Counted from the first letter of the stretch, positions 26,285 through 40,100 are shown. The stretch is 64,000 nucleotides of DNA from Epiperipatus broadwayi (GCA_028023455.1 JAQFVV010000321.1:1-64000), one strand, 5' to 3'. Notes: generated by a model not told the origin, from the letters alone. Numbers and translations are program-made.

Positions 26285-26799
26285 CTGAGAGCACTGCACC
26301 TAGATCTTAGGATCTAATGCAACCCTCCAGCAGTCACCTTTTAACTCTACTTTACTACAAAACTATGAGAATGAAATTGAAAACATTGTTAATATCTTCA
26401 ATCTAAGCTCAATAGCTTATATAGTCATATGGGTCTGAACTCAATTCAGTACCCATACATTTTGGTGTCTTTGGCTAATAAACAACCATAGCCACCACTA
26501 TCCTATTAGGCAGGATTGGTGTTAAACCATCAAACATCACATGATCACCATCTCTATACTAGCACATAATTTGTTGTAAACAAAGGCAAAATTCCCCATA
26601 CAGGATTAGCCAAAGACACGAAAATGTATGGGTACTGAATTGAGTTCAGACCCATATGACTATATAAGCTATTGAGCTTAGATTGAAGATATTAACAATG
26701 TTTTCAATTTCATTCTCATAGTTTTGTAGTAAAGTAAAGTTAAAAGGTGACTGCTGGAGGGTTGCATTAGATCCCAAGATCTAGGTGCAGTGCTCTCAG

Positions 26800-26858
26800 A
26801 TCCAAGGCTCCTCACTGATGATGGCCACAAGCCAGAAACTAGTCTGGAGATATTGGAT
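26800..26858 (+). ncRNA. Type I hammerhead ribozyme, family 1, copy F
   Basis: Mirror of copy E on the plus strand: CTGATGA 26815-26821, stem II TGGC/GCCA, GAAA 26835-26838, ACTAGT, cleavage after C26844. The inner stem I has one C.A mismatch (TGGAGA); the outer stem ATCCAA/TTGGAT is perfect. Confidence 0.75.
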
Positions 26859-26999
26859 GAGTAGGCACTAGATAGGGATTTTATGCACAAGCCTTCTGGC
26901 ATCCATTGATTACTCTGTTTGGCACAGGGTGGCACTACTGTGTGGGGAGTTTTGCCTTTGTAAACACAATATACAATATTATTTTATCAGACAGAGCAC

Positions 27000-27793
27000 T
27001 TATTTTCTATATAATCAAAATAACGAAACTACTAACAGTTTACATTTAAATCTTTTAGGGTGTAAAAATATAGAAACATCATCGCCACCAACACAAACAT
27101 TTGATTTGTGTAATCTAGAAATTATTTTATATCTAGTAAATAATAAACGTAAAAATTCAGTAATATAGAGAAAAGGCTCATGCCAAAGAGCCATAACATT
27201 TATCCCTTTACTAAACTTTTGGCTTTTTCGATATCATTTTCCAATTTCTTTTTAAAATAAAATTAAACTTAGAAGTTGCATCTTGGAACGCTTGATATTT
27301 AGTCAACCACATGTAGTTTTCTTTTATGTCTGCAAATTTATAAAATCAGACAAAAGCGAATTACCTGTTTGGTTGGTTTTATTAATCTAATGTCATTCAT
27401 TTATATTTTTTAAAAGATGTAACTTATAAATAATTCTAGGTTTTGTTTTATTCTTTTTTTAATACATAAATCGGTGATTGAAGTAATCATTTTGTTTTTT
27501 GTTGTTGTTTTTCTTTGTTACTGCGATTTTGTACGATTACGAACCCAATCTATGTCAACTCTAGTGTTTACACATATACTCTTAATATTGTTCTTAAATT
27601 TATTCGACTCACGGCATAACAAAATTAAACCTTTTTTTTTATTATTTTGACACTGCAAAATAATATAATTAGCTATGTGTGTTACTGTTTCATTTTTTTT
27701 TTTTTTTTGCACTTATCACAAATTGTTTTCTGCTTTAAAATATCTCCGCTAGATGAATGTTTCGAGTCTGCGCAGCTTTAACTTTTGATCAAA
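27000..27793 (+). promoter_or_regulatory. Upstream region of the C1orf198-like gene
   Basis: Lies between the edge of a gypsy LTR and the start codon. No clear TATA box is visible. The last 60 bp (CTCCGCTAG, GAGTCTGCGCAGC) are slightly richer in GC and hold the only CpGs nearby, so transcription probably starts there. This is inference from composition and position only. Confidence 0.3.
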
Positions 27794-28111
27794 ATGAAGT
27801 CTGATACAATGAAAACAAAAATAGAAGAATATTTTTCTTCTGTAAGTTCAACATCTCGACGAATGATGGTAGATCTTAAATCATCGTTAGACCATTGTCA
27901 AAAAAGAGAGACCGATTGGTCAAATATGAGTTATACTCAACAGCAGTCATTATTATATAACGAATTAGTTACAAGTAAAGTAAAGGATAAATACAATTAT
28001 TATCCGTATCCGGAAAGTGAATTGCCTTCCTTTCCAAAATTAATAATTAGTAGTGGAGAAAAAATGGTTGTGGATCCTGAAAACGAAGACAGTTCAAATA
28101 GTAAAGGATCC
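27794..28111 (+). CDS. C1orf198: C1orf198-like exon 1
   Basis: 106 codons from ATG 27794 to a GTAAGT donor at 28112. It encodes the conserved family N-terminus: YFSSVS near residue 14, then a lysine/aspartate-rich stretch, then YTQQQSLLYNEL. A second ATG lies five codons downstream, so the exact start is not certain. The exon ends with a Ser/Asn/Glu-rich tail in frame 0. Confidence 0.85.
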
Positions 28112-31100
28112 GTAAGTAGATGTTGATTTGAAATTAATAAACGTTATAGCCAAATCTTTTTCACACTATAATGTTTATGTTTTAGGGCCGGTCATTGCAG
28201 GGAATATCATGGAGAGACGAACATTCTGCTCCTTTTTGTTGGGAAACCAGAGTAAGTTATAATATTACTTATAAAGTATGGAAAGTAATTCTCATTCCGC
28301 CCCCCGCTTTAGATTTTTTTAAAAAGGGGGGGAGGGAGGGAAGGAGGACAATATATACTTCGTGTTTTACCCGTAACTGTTAATCAATCCTTTGCGATCA
28401 ACATATCATTAATTTAATAACTAAGTAAAGATTTATGCCATATTATCCATACATTAAAATAAGTAATATATAAAAATGAATGCATTTGTAATAGTAATTG
28501 TAAATACATAAATATATGTGAATGTACACATGTATGTTTATAAAAATATATGTACATAAATATTTTGAAATAAATATTCTAAACATTTTTTTGTTGTTAA
28601 AATGTAAAATTGATAATGGATTTTTTTTAAAAAAAAAGTTCAGCATCTGGTTACATTATCAATTTAGTAAACTTTGTGATTATTTGAAGAATTAAAATCT
28701 TTTCACATACCAAAGTATTATTTAAGAGCAATGCATATTGTGGAAATGTGCATGTATTAATACAATAACAAAAACCAAACTATTTATTTTCAAATTAATT
28801 TTATATTTTTTAGCAAAAGATAATATTTATAAATTAAAATGCTTGTGCATCTTGGAAAAGATGAAAGTGCTACAAATAAATGGTACTGATTTAGTATGTG
28901 CCCATGACCATTTTGAATTCTGTGAAATAAATTCCATTCTAGAGCTAGGTATAGATATATGGAATTTTCAGAAAAACTGTATTATGAAATTCATTTTGAA
29001 AAAATCTCCAATCTAGAAATGAATATGGAAGCATTCAAATGAAGGGTTAGCAGAGTTGAATTATATTTTGAGTCACAGACAATATGTGATCAATATTGTA
29101 ATATTCTTAGCAGATGCAATACAATGAAAAAAATCTTGACTATTGATAAACTAAAACTTGAAAATCTTTTTAAAATATTAATAGAAAATAGCTCAGATTT
29201 GGATGAGATTTGTAAGAAGATAATTCACCAGTAAATTTTTTACTGAGATAAGACATTATATGAAGAAAAAAGAATATGAAAATATTTTTAAATGATCCAT
29301 TTAAAGGAAAATGTAATTACAATGACAAAAAAAAATCTATAAAAGAAGAAATTACACAAAGAAATATATTTTGATAAAAGATTTTAAAAAAGTAGTTTTT
29401 TCCAATTATAACATTTTTCAATATTCCAAGTAATTTTACATGAAGGGATAAAACATACAATTAAGTCTTTGAAGAATTGGAAAGTTCTGGAAATCATGGA
29501 ATTTATTATTGTTATTTTAAAAGAAGCAGATAGAAAAATTGGTGGCAAAGCTATACACTAAATATCAGTATAATAAAGGTATATCTTATGATTGGAAAAA
29601 TTCATTAGTGATATTGATATTTAAGAAAATTAAGATTTTAAAAATTACAGACCTATCAGTTTTTTTATATGCTCTCTACTAAGATCATTGCAATTAGTCT
29701 ACAAGAAGCTTTGGACGTAAACCATCCAAAAGAACAAACTGAATTTAAAAATAATTATAGATAGTAGATCACATCCAAATGCTAAGATGGACCATTGAAT
29801 GTGAATTACCATATTTTTTTTTTAATTTGTAACTATGAGAAGTATTTTGTGAATTAAAATGGGAAGCTAAAGTAATAAAAGTAAATGGAGATTACTTAAA
29901 TCATCTAAATTTTGAAGATAATATAATTGTTTTTGCAAATAATGGTTCAGAATTTCAGGAAATAATTACAAGAGCTATCAAATAACAACAAAAAAGAAGA
30001 ATTAAAGTTAAGTGCTAAAAAAACTAAAGAATGCTTAGTGATTTTTCAAAAAATAAAAAATTGATAATAAAGAAGTTGTACTGAACATTTTATGAGAAGA
30101 AAGTTTATAAAAGATCTAGCAAGAGATCGCATGTGACATAAATGGATAAGAAAATTTTCTGGACTCGGTGCAGAGAAGATATGGATTGGGGAAACTAGAC
30201 TAAACTTGAAAAGACTTTCATCTTGAAATGGATTGATAAAAGTTGAAAATAATGATGATGATTCATGTATAATTGAGAACATGATAAATGACTATAAAAA
30301 TTTATTATTGATGTCTAAATGTAGAAATGTAAATATTTTATTCAGAGGCAGAAGTTTTTTAATCTATTAAGAAAACTTCAAGTTTACATTAGTCCTTGTA
30401 TTTATTGATGGCTAAATAATTATAATTGTAAATAATTTACGTAATTATTACACCGTATGATTTCAAAATTCTGGTCTTGTGTAATCATAATTTTGAGATG
30501 TGTATTACTAATAGAGGGGAGAAAAGATAATACTAAAAATTAAATTTATAAGCTGAAAAATGATTATTGTCATTTCAAAGCTCAGAAAAAAATTAATGAA
30601 ATAGTGAAAACAATATAAATGTAGTTTGTATTATTTTCGTATCATTTTAAACAAAAAATAAATTTTGCATTTTTCAAAAATGCATCAGCACACTTGCACG
30701 TAAAAAAAATTATTTATGAAAATGACAATAAAGTTGGGGGAAAAAAATATCAAATAACTGAGTAAAAGATATTTTGAGACATTATGAATTAGTTTAGTAT
30801 ATCACAAAAATTAGTTTATATGAGCATGAAGTAGCTTTAAATATCAAAATAAGTTATATTAATAAGATTAAGTTCTTTTGTTTGAGAAGGAACAAATAAT
30901 TGCAAAATTTATATTACTTCCACAGTTATTATTTATGATCAGTTAGTGAGTTAATTACTATACGGTATTTGAGATATTTATTTTACATTAAACAAGATAT
31001 CGCACATATATTGTTTTTTTTTTTTATTTGATTAGGTCAGGAGTGGGCAAATAGCGGCCCATAGGCCACATGCAGCCCGCTAAGAGATTTTTTGTTGCCC

Positions 31101-34100
31101 GCCAAAACAATCAGAAAAATCTGCCTTGAATCGAGATTTTCTCAGGCGTGACTGAAGATTTGTCTCATATTTTCCACTAGGGCAGCCATGTCAATATGCA
31201 TGCATAGTGTACATACGATGTGCAGTGCTTTTCCAGTTGATCTGGTTAATTTCAATTTTGTCTTTGCAACAGTAAATATATAAATTTCCAACTTTAGTGA
31301 AACCATGAACCTTCCGAAAAAATATAAAATCGATGATGAATGTCATGTGTTTAATGAAGAATGTACAAACAAATATTTCTTTGGTAATACAGGGAATAAA
31401 GCAGTGTGTTTATTGTGTCATGAAAAAAAGGTGCAGCCCTCCGCTAACCTCTGCTTCCGCAAAATGATCCCCGAGCCAAAACAATTGCCCACCCTTGGAT
31501 TAAATAATTGTGATATTCACATTTTCTAATTATTCAGTCCTCTAAATGCGTTTAGAGCAAATATATTGTTAAATATCAGGACTTTTATAATTTAAAATGT
31601 TGAATTATTATTCTATTATTTCAATGGCAGAGATAGTATGAATTGGAAATTAAGTAAGATATCTGTTAAAAAGTAGCAATTTTCTCCATATAATAGTACC
31701 ATCTACACAAGTCATAGTAATCAGTGGATGCTAAAAGTATTTGTACATCAAATTCCTATCTAGTGCCTATTCATCCAATATCCCCAGACTAATTTCTCAG
31801 CTTATGGCTTTCGCCAACACAAATTTTCTAACGTTCATTGATTACTGTGGCTTGCACTAGGTAGCACTATTGATATGGCATAAGTTGCTACTCTTTTAAC
31901 CGATTGTGTAAGCATAAGAAATGGTGATCATATGATGTTTTAGTAGTTTAACCAAGATATTCTAGTAAAATTAGTATATTCACAATCTTAAACAGATCAA
32001 TAAAATAATTGCTAAAATCTCTCAATTTTGTCATAAAATAACAATAATGAGATTCTAATTGCTTTATTTCTAAGAATATTAAACTATATATGATTAAATA
32101 TTTTTAATTCTGATTCATAATTTTAACCTTATTGCTGACTTATTCAGAATATTTTATTTTAAACAGAGCCAATTGGAAATGAGTTTGAACAACGATGGAT
32201 CTGAAGCAACTAAAAATTATCGCAATAGTCAAACAAATTATGAAGGTGTAGTTTTAGAAAATTGGAAGTTTCAATTTTCTTCTCAACAAGAAGCTGAAGT
32301 TATTCCTAATGATGTTTTGAAAGAACTTGGTTTGAATGAAGAGAAAAATATTTATCAAAATATTGAGTGGACTCTTCCAGATGAAGATAATGTAGAAGAA
32401 GAAGTGAAATCTAAAGAAGTATTGGTAATGGAAGAAAAAGAGTCTTTGGAATTAGAAATTCAAGTAAGTTTTATATCTATATATACTTATGATAACAAAG
32501 CATAATCTATGAAGCAAAATATATTGCTATAACATTAAATTCTCTAATATCGTATTTTATTGAAAATAAACATCTATGAAGCAAAATATATTGCTATAAC
32601 ATTAAATTCTCTAATATCGTATTTTATTGAAAATAAAACATTGGTCTAATGGCTATGATTTTAGAGGCCTCACTCATCAATTTTGCTAGGATCTAAATTT
32701 CTCCTTCACAGTTTAGTAATAACAAAATTTATATATATATAGCAAATATTTATATTTATTTAATTATGAAATATATATATGCGCTGTTTGCATAGATAGT
32801 GAAGCTAGAACGTATATATTTAAAAGCAAACAGTGCATATATATATATATATTATTAGTTTATAATGTTTAGTGAAGTAATAACCTAAGTATTTCAAGTA
32901 ATGAATAATTTCACACACAAACGGCAACTTCACACCGGTTTATCTATTTGCAAATTTCGCAAAGAATAGCTTTTCTTAGTAAGTGTGCAGAACATAACAT
33001 CTTACCTAATTGCTGTATAATAAAAATTAATTGAACCATTTTCAATTACGACAGAGTCACAAAGACAACTCAGTTCTATAATTCGGAGTTGCAAGAAAGC
33101 CCTCAGGAAAGAGAAGCGATGACAGAATGTAATTGTGAACAATTACGAGATCCCTCAATATATAACGCATAAACTTAACAAATGCATGGATTTTCTCAAC
33201 CACAAATTCGACAACAAAATCAAGTTTTTTTGTCTACAAACAAAACATTACTTTAAACATAAACAAGCGCAACGGTTATGTCAATCTCACTAACACTCGC
33301 TGGGCCCCAGATACGTTGGTGGAAGGTGGAGCAATCTGAAGCTTGAAATCATCAGACATGGAGGCAAACTTAATTAATAACCCATTGAAAGAAACTATCA
33401 TAGCTCGAGTCATCAAAGCCATAAAAAACAAACAGCTTAATAAGCCAATGCTTGGAACCAAAGATTGCCACAACTAGACAATTTATAACTAACCACTTCC
33501 TCATTTGTTTAAAGAAGGACAAGGGCAACCGGTTCACGCTGATCAGTAAGGATGAATATCACAATAAAATTAATATTCAAATCAAGAAATTAAAATTTGC
33601 CCATTTAAATGATTTTAATTACAAGCTAAATCATGATAAATTTACCACCTCGATTTTATGAGTATATCGAGATATAGTATTCTCAAAAACAGAATACAAC
33701 CATATATATTCGTCGACTTCATCATCCCCCAGAATATTCGCCAATGTGAAATTGCACAAGCCTGACAAACCTCTATGTCTCATGCTTGACTTCGGCACAG
33801 CACATTACTTTAATACTGCTACCTTCATCAACAGATGGCTTATAGACACATTAAACTTTGGAGAGTATATAATTCAATCATCATTTGAATTCATTGGGAA
33901 AATTAAACAAGCTATCATTCCACCAAATTTTAAACTGGCAACTCTTGACATCACAGAGCTCTATGAATCCATAGACCAATCACAATCCATCAAGATCATC
34001 AATGATGCATTGGTAGCCAGTGAATGCCTGCCAGCATGCACCAAATTCATATATGAATTTCTTAAGTAGCTTGATAAGAACTTAGTTGCACTTTCAAAAA

Positions 34101-37100
34101 CATGTGGTTCAAAATGACTAATGGTTGGCCAATGGGCCTACCGCTCAGCAACATTTTTGCTAGCATTGTGCTGAATCATCACGAAAAATGCACATTACCA
34201 AGATTCTTTACCGCAACTCCACATCTCATTTACCTTAGATACATGGATGAATTCATCACAGCCCCTTCTCACATGACATCAGAACTGCACACCAGTCTCC
34301 AAAATATCTCTAAACTCAACTACACTCATACAGCTGAAAACCACACACAACATGTTAAATACCAGGACATAAATGTTTGCAGACACCTCAATCAACTAGA
34401 TTACCCATGATTGTCAAGCCAGTAGAAGTACATGATACAGCTCACCCTACATCATACACACTCTATACCCATAATATGGCAGGCTTATCCTCATTTTTAT
34501 TTAGAAACCAAATGTTGTGCAAATATGAAGCTGATAAGAGACACAACCTGAACCAGTATATAGCAGATCTAATTAAAATCGGATATTCACATTTAGCCAT
34601 CAACAGGACAGTCAATAAGTTCTATTATAATATTCAGCATAACCATATCAAAGACATTAAGCCAAGAATTCTCATACCATATATCCAACCCCTTGCCAAA
34701 TGGCTCAACAACATACTATCCAAAGACTTTATCATTGCCTACCGGTCGTCTCCGAACACAAACAGACTTATAAACAACTCAAAACATAGATTCACACCCG
34801 AGCTCACTCCTCAGGTGGTGTACAAAATGATCTGCCCACAAGCCAACTGCCAAGTTGCATACTGAGGGGAGACCTGGACTAACATAGCCAATAGAGTTGC
34901 CCAACACAAATATATCTTCAATAAAACTAAAACCAAGCAAGAAGACAATTCCATCTTCAGCGAACACGAAAGAACATCAGGCCATAAATTTGAACCCATC
35001 ACTGCCAGTGTCATGTGCTCCAAGAGACACGCTGCTGAAGCAAGATTAGAGAGGTGTTTCACATAGCTAGTGACCCCAAATCCATCAATAGGAGAGAAAC
35101 ATGCTTTGCTCTGTCTCAGAAATGGTAATTATAACCTGTTTGCATCAATTTGCATAATTTCCATTTCTACCACGCAGTTATAACAACAACAGCTATGAGT
35201 ATGAGAGCAAGTAGTTTCTTGAAAGCGCTAAGTTCTTTAATTTAATAGTTGTATATTTTAGTAAATTTAAATTTTGCTTTTAAATATATACATTCTAGCT
35301 TTACTATCTGTGCAAACAGCGCATATATATGTATTAGTTTATAATGTTTAGTGAAGTAATAATTTAAGTATTTCAAGTAATTAATTGTGAAAATAATTTT
35401 TAATCATGTTTATTTAAGTCAGAGTTTATCCATAGCAACATCCAAAAGATTGAAGCCTGTTTTATGTAGATATATAATTATTATTTAAAAATTATTTTAT
35501 CTTGATATAATTATGTGGAAATACTTAACTACTAAATAGTGAAGAATGAATTTGAGGGTATCGTGTAATCAATAAATGAAATGAAACGAATAATTCCAAA
35601 GTAATGTTCTGTGTTTCATTTTAATTTTTACAGGTTAAATAAATTTATTTGTGGCAACAGAAAGGGGAATTAAGTTTACTAAATATTTTTTAATTGGTTG
35701 TTTCAAATTACTTCTTTGTTCTTTCTTTCTTTATTTAATTGAACATAAATGAAAAAATGAATCTACTTTCTCTTTGTTCTATATTGTTGTTTTTCTAAAA
35801 AAGTTTTCTTTATCTTTTGCATTTAGTTCTAAATCATTCTATAAATATCTGAAATCCCAGGTACATTTGTAATACAATTTAATTTTTAAAATATACACAT
35901 TAAAACATCAACAAAAATAATTAACAAAAACATAAAATAATGCAATTATGAAAAAACTAGCATATCAATAAATCAGGAGGAGTATAAAGAATTGTATGCC
36001 AATGCCTGTACATATGGAAAATGCAAAAAAAATTATAAATAGACATATATAGCTAGAATTATAGCTTTCCAGTGTTATATTCTATTGCAGGAGTGGCCAA
36101 ATTTTTAGACATTGGGGGCGACTTTTGGTGAAAGTGTACCTGAAGGCGACTGTATTTATTTCAGGGTTTCGAACCTGAAACCAGAAAAAAAACGTTATTT
36201 TTGCCAGTATGGAGAAAAATAACAGTTCGAAATTCTGGGTTTTTTAGAATGTACTTACAAATTGTTTTGTTTTTTTTTTTTAATAAAGGTTTTTTTAAGT
36301 ATTCACAAATATTGGTGATGTTTTTAGAAGGTACTTACGAACTGATGAATTTTTTTTCTATCGAAGACATTTTACTATGACTACTATTAAATTACTTCAC
36401 TTCTCTCTAGTATTACAATTTGTCCATGTCACTTTATATATAGAAAGAAAAAAATATTGTTTTAGAATTGTATTTAATTCTTTTCAGTTTCTTCCAATGT
36501 GGATTTATTTTTGAGATCGATGATAACAAAAAGATATTATTTTAAATTTAACTATTTTTAAATAAGAATAATTTCAAATTTTTACTTATTTTTTATATTC
36601 AAATCAGCTCTGAATTTATCACTATAATTTGTCAATGGTTGACTTCCAGGGACTTTGTGGTCGGCTGCAGTCGTCTTGGCTACCCCTGCTCTACTGCATA
36701 AAAGTGAATTATAACTTTATTTATTATAGACTTTGCAGTATGGCAAAGTATATAAGGAAACACATTTCAGGATTTGATATAGTTATTATTTTTATCAGTT
36801 TTTGTATTTAATATTAACCATGATGATAAAATCTGTTTAATTGATGAATCTGAATTGTGCAGATCCAGTAATAATAAACTTGTCAGTAAACATTAAACAT
36901 ATTTTTCTAAGGAAAAATATTAATGGCTTTAAAATTAACCATAAATGCTTCAAAATTATTGATGAAAATTATTGATATACATTAAAACCCTTTCTCACAA
37001 AAAAAAAAAAAAAAATGTTGACGAAACTGCCACACATACTCTAAATTTTATATTTTTACTCTATCATATTATAGAAAAGAAATTATTCCTGAATATATAA

Positions 37101-40100
37101 AAAATATTAAGATATACACAGAATACATAGATGTATGTTATATTCATATAAAATAATGATAATGTTATAAAATTTAATTGAATTGGTTAAATATTTTTAA
37201 AGACTATGAAAAAGTGAAATAATACCTATTAAGATTTTTGGATATTTTGTATCTGAGAAGAATCAATTAAGAAAAGGTAGTTTATATGTCTTGATTCTCT
37301 TATACTCTAAATAGAAAGCTAAAGAAGCTTTTTGCATGAGAAGAAGTATGGAAATGTTAGTAACAATATATTTCTGAATATCCATAAAATGCATTGTGTA
37401 GAATATAAAATTAAAAAATATCTGAAATATTGTAAACAAACTTAAAAATAAATTTATAAAATTAGTTAGTATTAAAAAAAAAAAAAAAATTGGATCAGAA
37501 ATTAATTAGTATATTATTCAGATATCAGATGAAAAGGGGGAAAAAAATCTCAGAAAATCAAGAATCACAACTATGCCATCAAAATTGATGCAGTTGAGAT
37601 GTAACTTATCGAGCATCAAGTACTACATAAATATCATATCATTTAGTTTCCTAAGCAGTACAGTAGATGAATATGGAAACAAAATCATGTTACACCATTA
37701 AATAACCATGTTTGACATTGGAGACCTTTAATGATATATTTGTATATATTAATCTATTTAAAGTTACTTGATCTTATAATTTACAAAACTTTTCATTATT
37801 ATTCTTGATATATACTTAATGAATAAGAAATTTGGACATTGAGGTGGTCAAAGAAATAGTGGGATTTTTTTCTAGATACAGTTAGAAAATGCTTTGCAGC
37901 AGCTTGTAGTTTTACTATTGCTTGATAAAACTAAATATTGCAGAAATCATTTGGTGGTCAGTATTGTGATGACTGGAGACATATCATTATGAATTAGACA
38001 GTCATCTGATTTATCATAGACATCCAGTGAGTTTGGAGGCAAGACATTTCTGTCACCATTGTAGTTAAGAATTAAGTTTTAAGTCCAACACTTATAGAAT
38101 CTCTGTCAGTCAGCAATTGATCAGTTGTCATCCACAAGCTCATCTACCAAGCATCTTAATATGGAACCATGATTAATAACAACCAGTAATCATTATTTTC
38201 CAATAGGATAACAATTATAAATCTTCCAACGTTTTCCATTAATATTTTCAAAGGGTTCGTGTGCTTCGCAATGTCAATCTCATTCAAATCTGTCATTCGT
38301 TAAATACTTTAGGGATCTTATCGAAAAACATGTGCATCACATCAAATACTTTGCAATGCTGTGAATTATGGGAAGTAAACATTAATCACATATACCACAA
38401 TACATTATTGGAATGCTCTATATTATGATACCTCAATCTTCTTAATACTTTGTGATGTAAATATATTTTTTTAACATTCACTCATATAAATAATACAATT
38501 TTCCATATGATAGAACTGGTTATTCCTTGTTTATTATATAGCTAGATGTAGCAGATATATTCTTTATATAAAACAAGGCAAGAATAACAGGAATGTTATC
38601 TGGTTCTGGAAATGTATTTATTATATGATAAAAAATGGAAACTCACAACTAAATTTCATAGATTTTATATTAATTCTTGAGTTTTTAGCAATTGCAAAAA
38701 TAAAAAGATTTGTTATTGTGGGATTCTGTGAAATAAATCTAAAACAACTATGGGGAAAGAAGGGAGTGCAAGAATTATTTATTCTGTGAGTAATATTATA
38801 CATATCCCTGCTTAATTTAATGAAATAGTGCGGTGGTGGATTCTAGAAGTCAGTGTTTTTGGACTGCATCTCCAGCTATCACTTGTATTCAACTTCTTAT
38901 GATTTCCTGAGTAATAAACCATTTGATTATTTTTTATATTATATATAATAGAATATCAATTCAGTGCAAAGGAAAATACCGTAAAGAACAATTTATTGTT
39001 GACAATGTATATGCTGAACAATGGTTATCTAGATGAAGAAATAGGAAAAAAATAAAAGATAATCAAAACTTATTTTTTAGAAATGTAAGTTAATAAAATA
39101 TGTACAAAATAAAAGACTTTCAAGCTCCCTTCAACTATCCACTCTATCTCATACAACCAGTACACATGAAAAATATAAATGATCTCCAATATTCGTATTT
39201 CGTACTGAACCAGCTAATGTCCAAATATATTAATTATACTTGTACCTAAATATTAAAACAAAACTATAAAATTGCACAGCATGTATTATCCATTTAAATT
39301 CTTTAAGCATTTGGAAAATAAAAATTTCATTCATAATGTATTTCCATAGGAGAATCTTTGGGGATTTACATTTTCCAGATTATATTAATTCAAAAACCTC
39401 ATTATGACTAGTTGTAACTATACCAGTAAATTTGAACTGTATTGTAATAATACAAACTTAGCCAAGTATGATGTCGTTCAATCTTGCAAACCATCTTAAT
39501 CTCACATTAGATAGACCAAACAGTCTTAAAATAACAATAAAAATGAGATTTTCTTGATTGATTACTTATATCTTGTTAAAACTGGGAATGCAGTTTAAAT
39601 AAAATAAAGTAATAATAAAATATTTTTATATAAGTGATTTACTCTAGTGAAAATATTTGTAAAACTGTCTATATATAGTTATAAAGAAGTCACCCATATT
39701 CTCTAGTCAATTCACATTAAGATAGAAAATTAGAAATAAATTAGATATATCTTCTTATAGAAGAGATGAAAGTGAATACGAATATATAAATAAAAACTGT
39801 ATTATGTCAAAGTCGAAAATGAATTTTTATATTTATAGAGAAAAAAAATTTTTTCTGTGGTAAATCTAAATAATTTAATCTGATGTTGATTGAAAAATAT
39901 ATGATTAATAGTAATTACTAAACTTAATTTAAATTAGAGAACAAAATACAGCCAATTAATAGTATTTACTAAATTTAACTTAGACAAAATGAAAAACAGC
40001 AATTTATAGTAATTACTAGATTTAATTAAAGTTAGGACTAAAAGAAAAACAACTGATTAGTATTAATTAACAGAGAAAACAAATCCAGACCAAAGAAAGA

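Larger units (their letters stand above)
26080..26960. mobile_element. Family-1 hammerhead element: 881-bp inverted dimer with two ribozymes
   Basis: Flanked by a perfect 13-bp duplication TAAACACAATATA (26067-26079 and 26961-26973). It holds two 356-bp arms, 26124-26479 and 26605-26960, that are reverse complements with only a handful of mismatches. The 125-bp loop contains a 67-bp direct repeat (26537-26603) of the element's own left terminus (26080-26146), with one mismatch. Each arm has one hammerhead, pointing outward. No protein-coding frame with known motifs. Confidence 0.85.
25745..26998 (-). repeat. Ty3/gypsy LTR interrupted by a hammerhead element
   Basis: Shares AAGTATCAAATG, GCAATGAAACTTAACAT, CACTTCTGCAT and the outer CAGACAGAGCA edge with the 21355-21753 LTR. 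About 360 bp of LTR remain after removing the 26080-26973 insertion and its duplicated site. It acts as the 5' LTR of the minus-strand element. Confidence 0.7.

Noticed and set aside
33276-33373. CTGATGA on the minus strand inside PLE 1 (near 33350)
   Set aside because: No matching stem II or GAAA core follows, so it is not a hammerhead.
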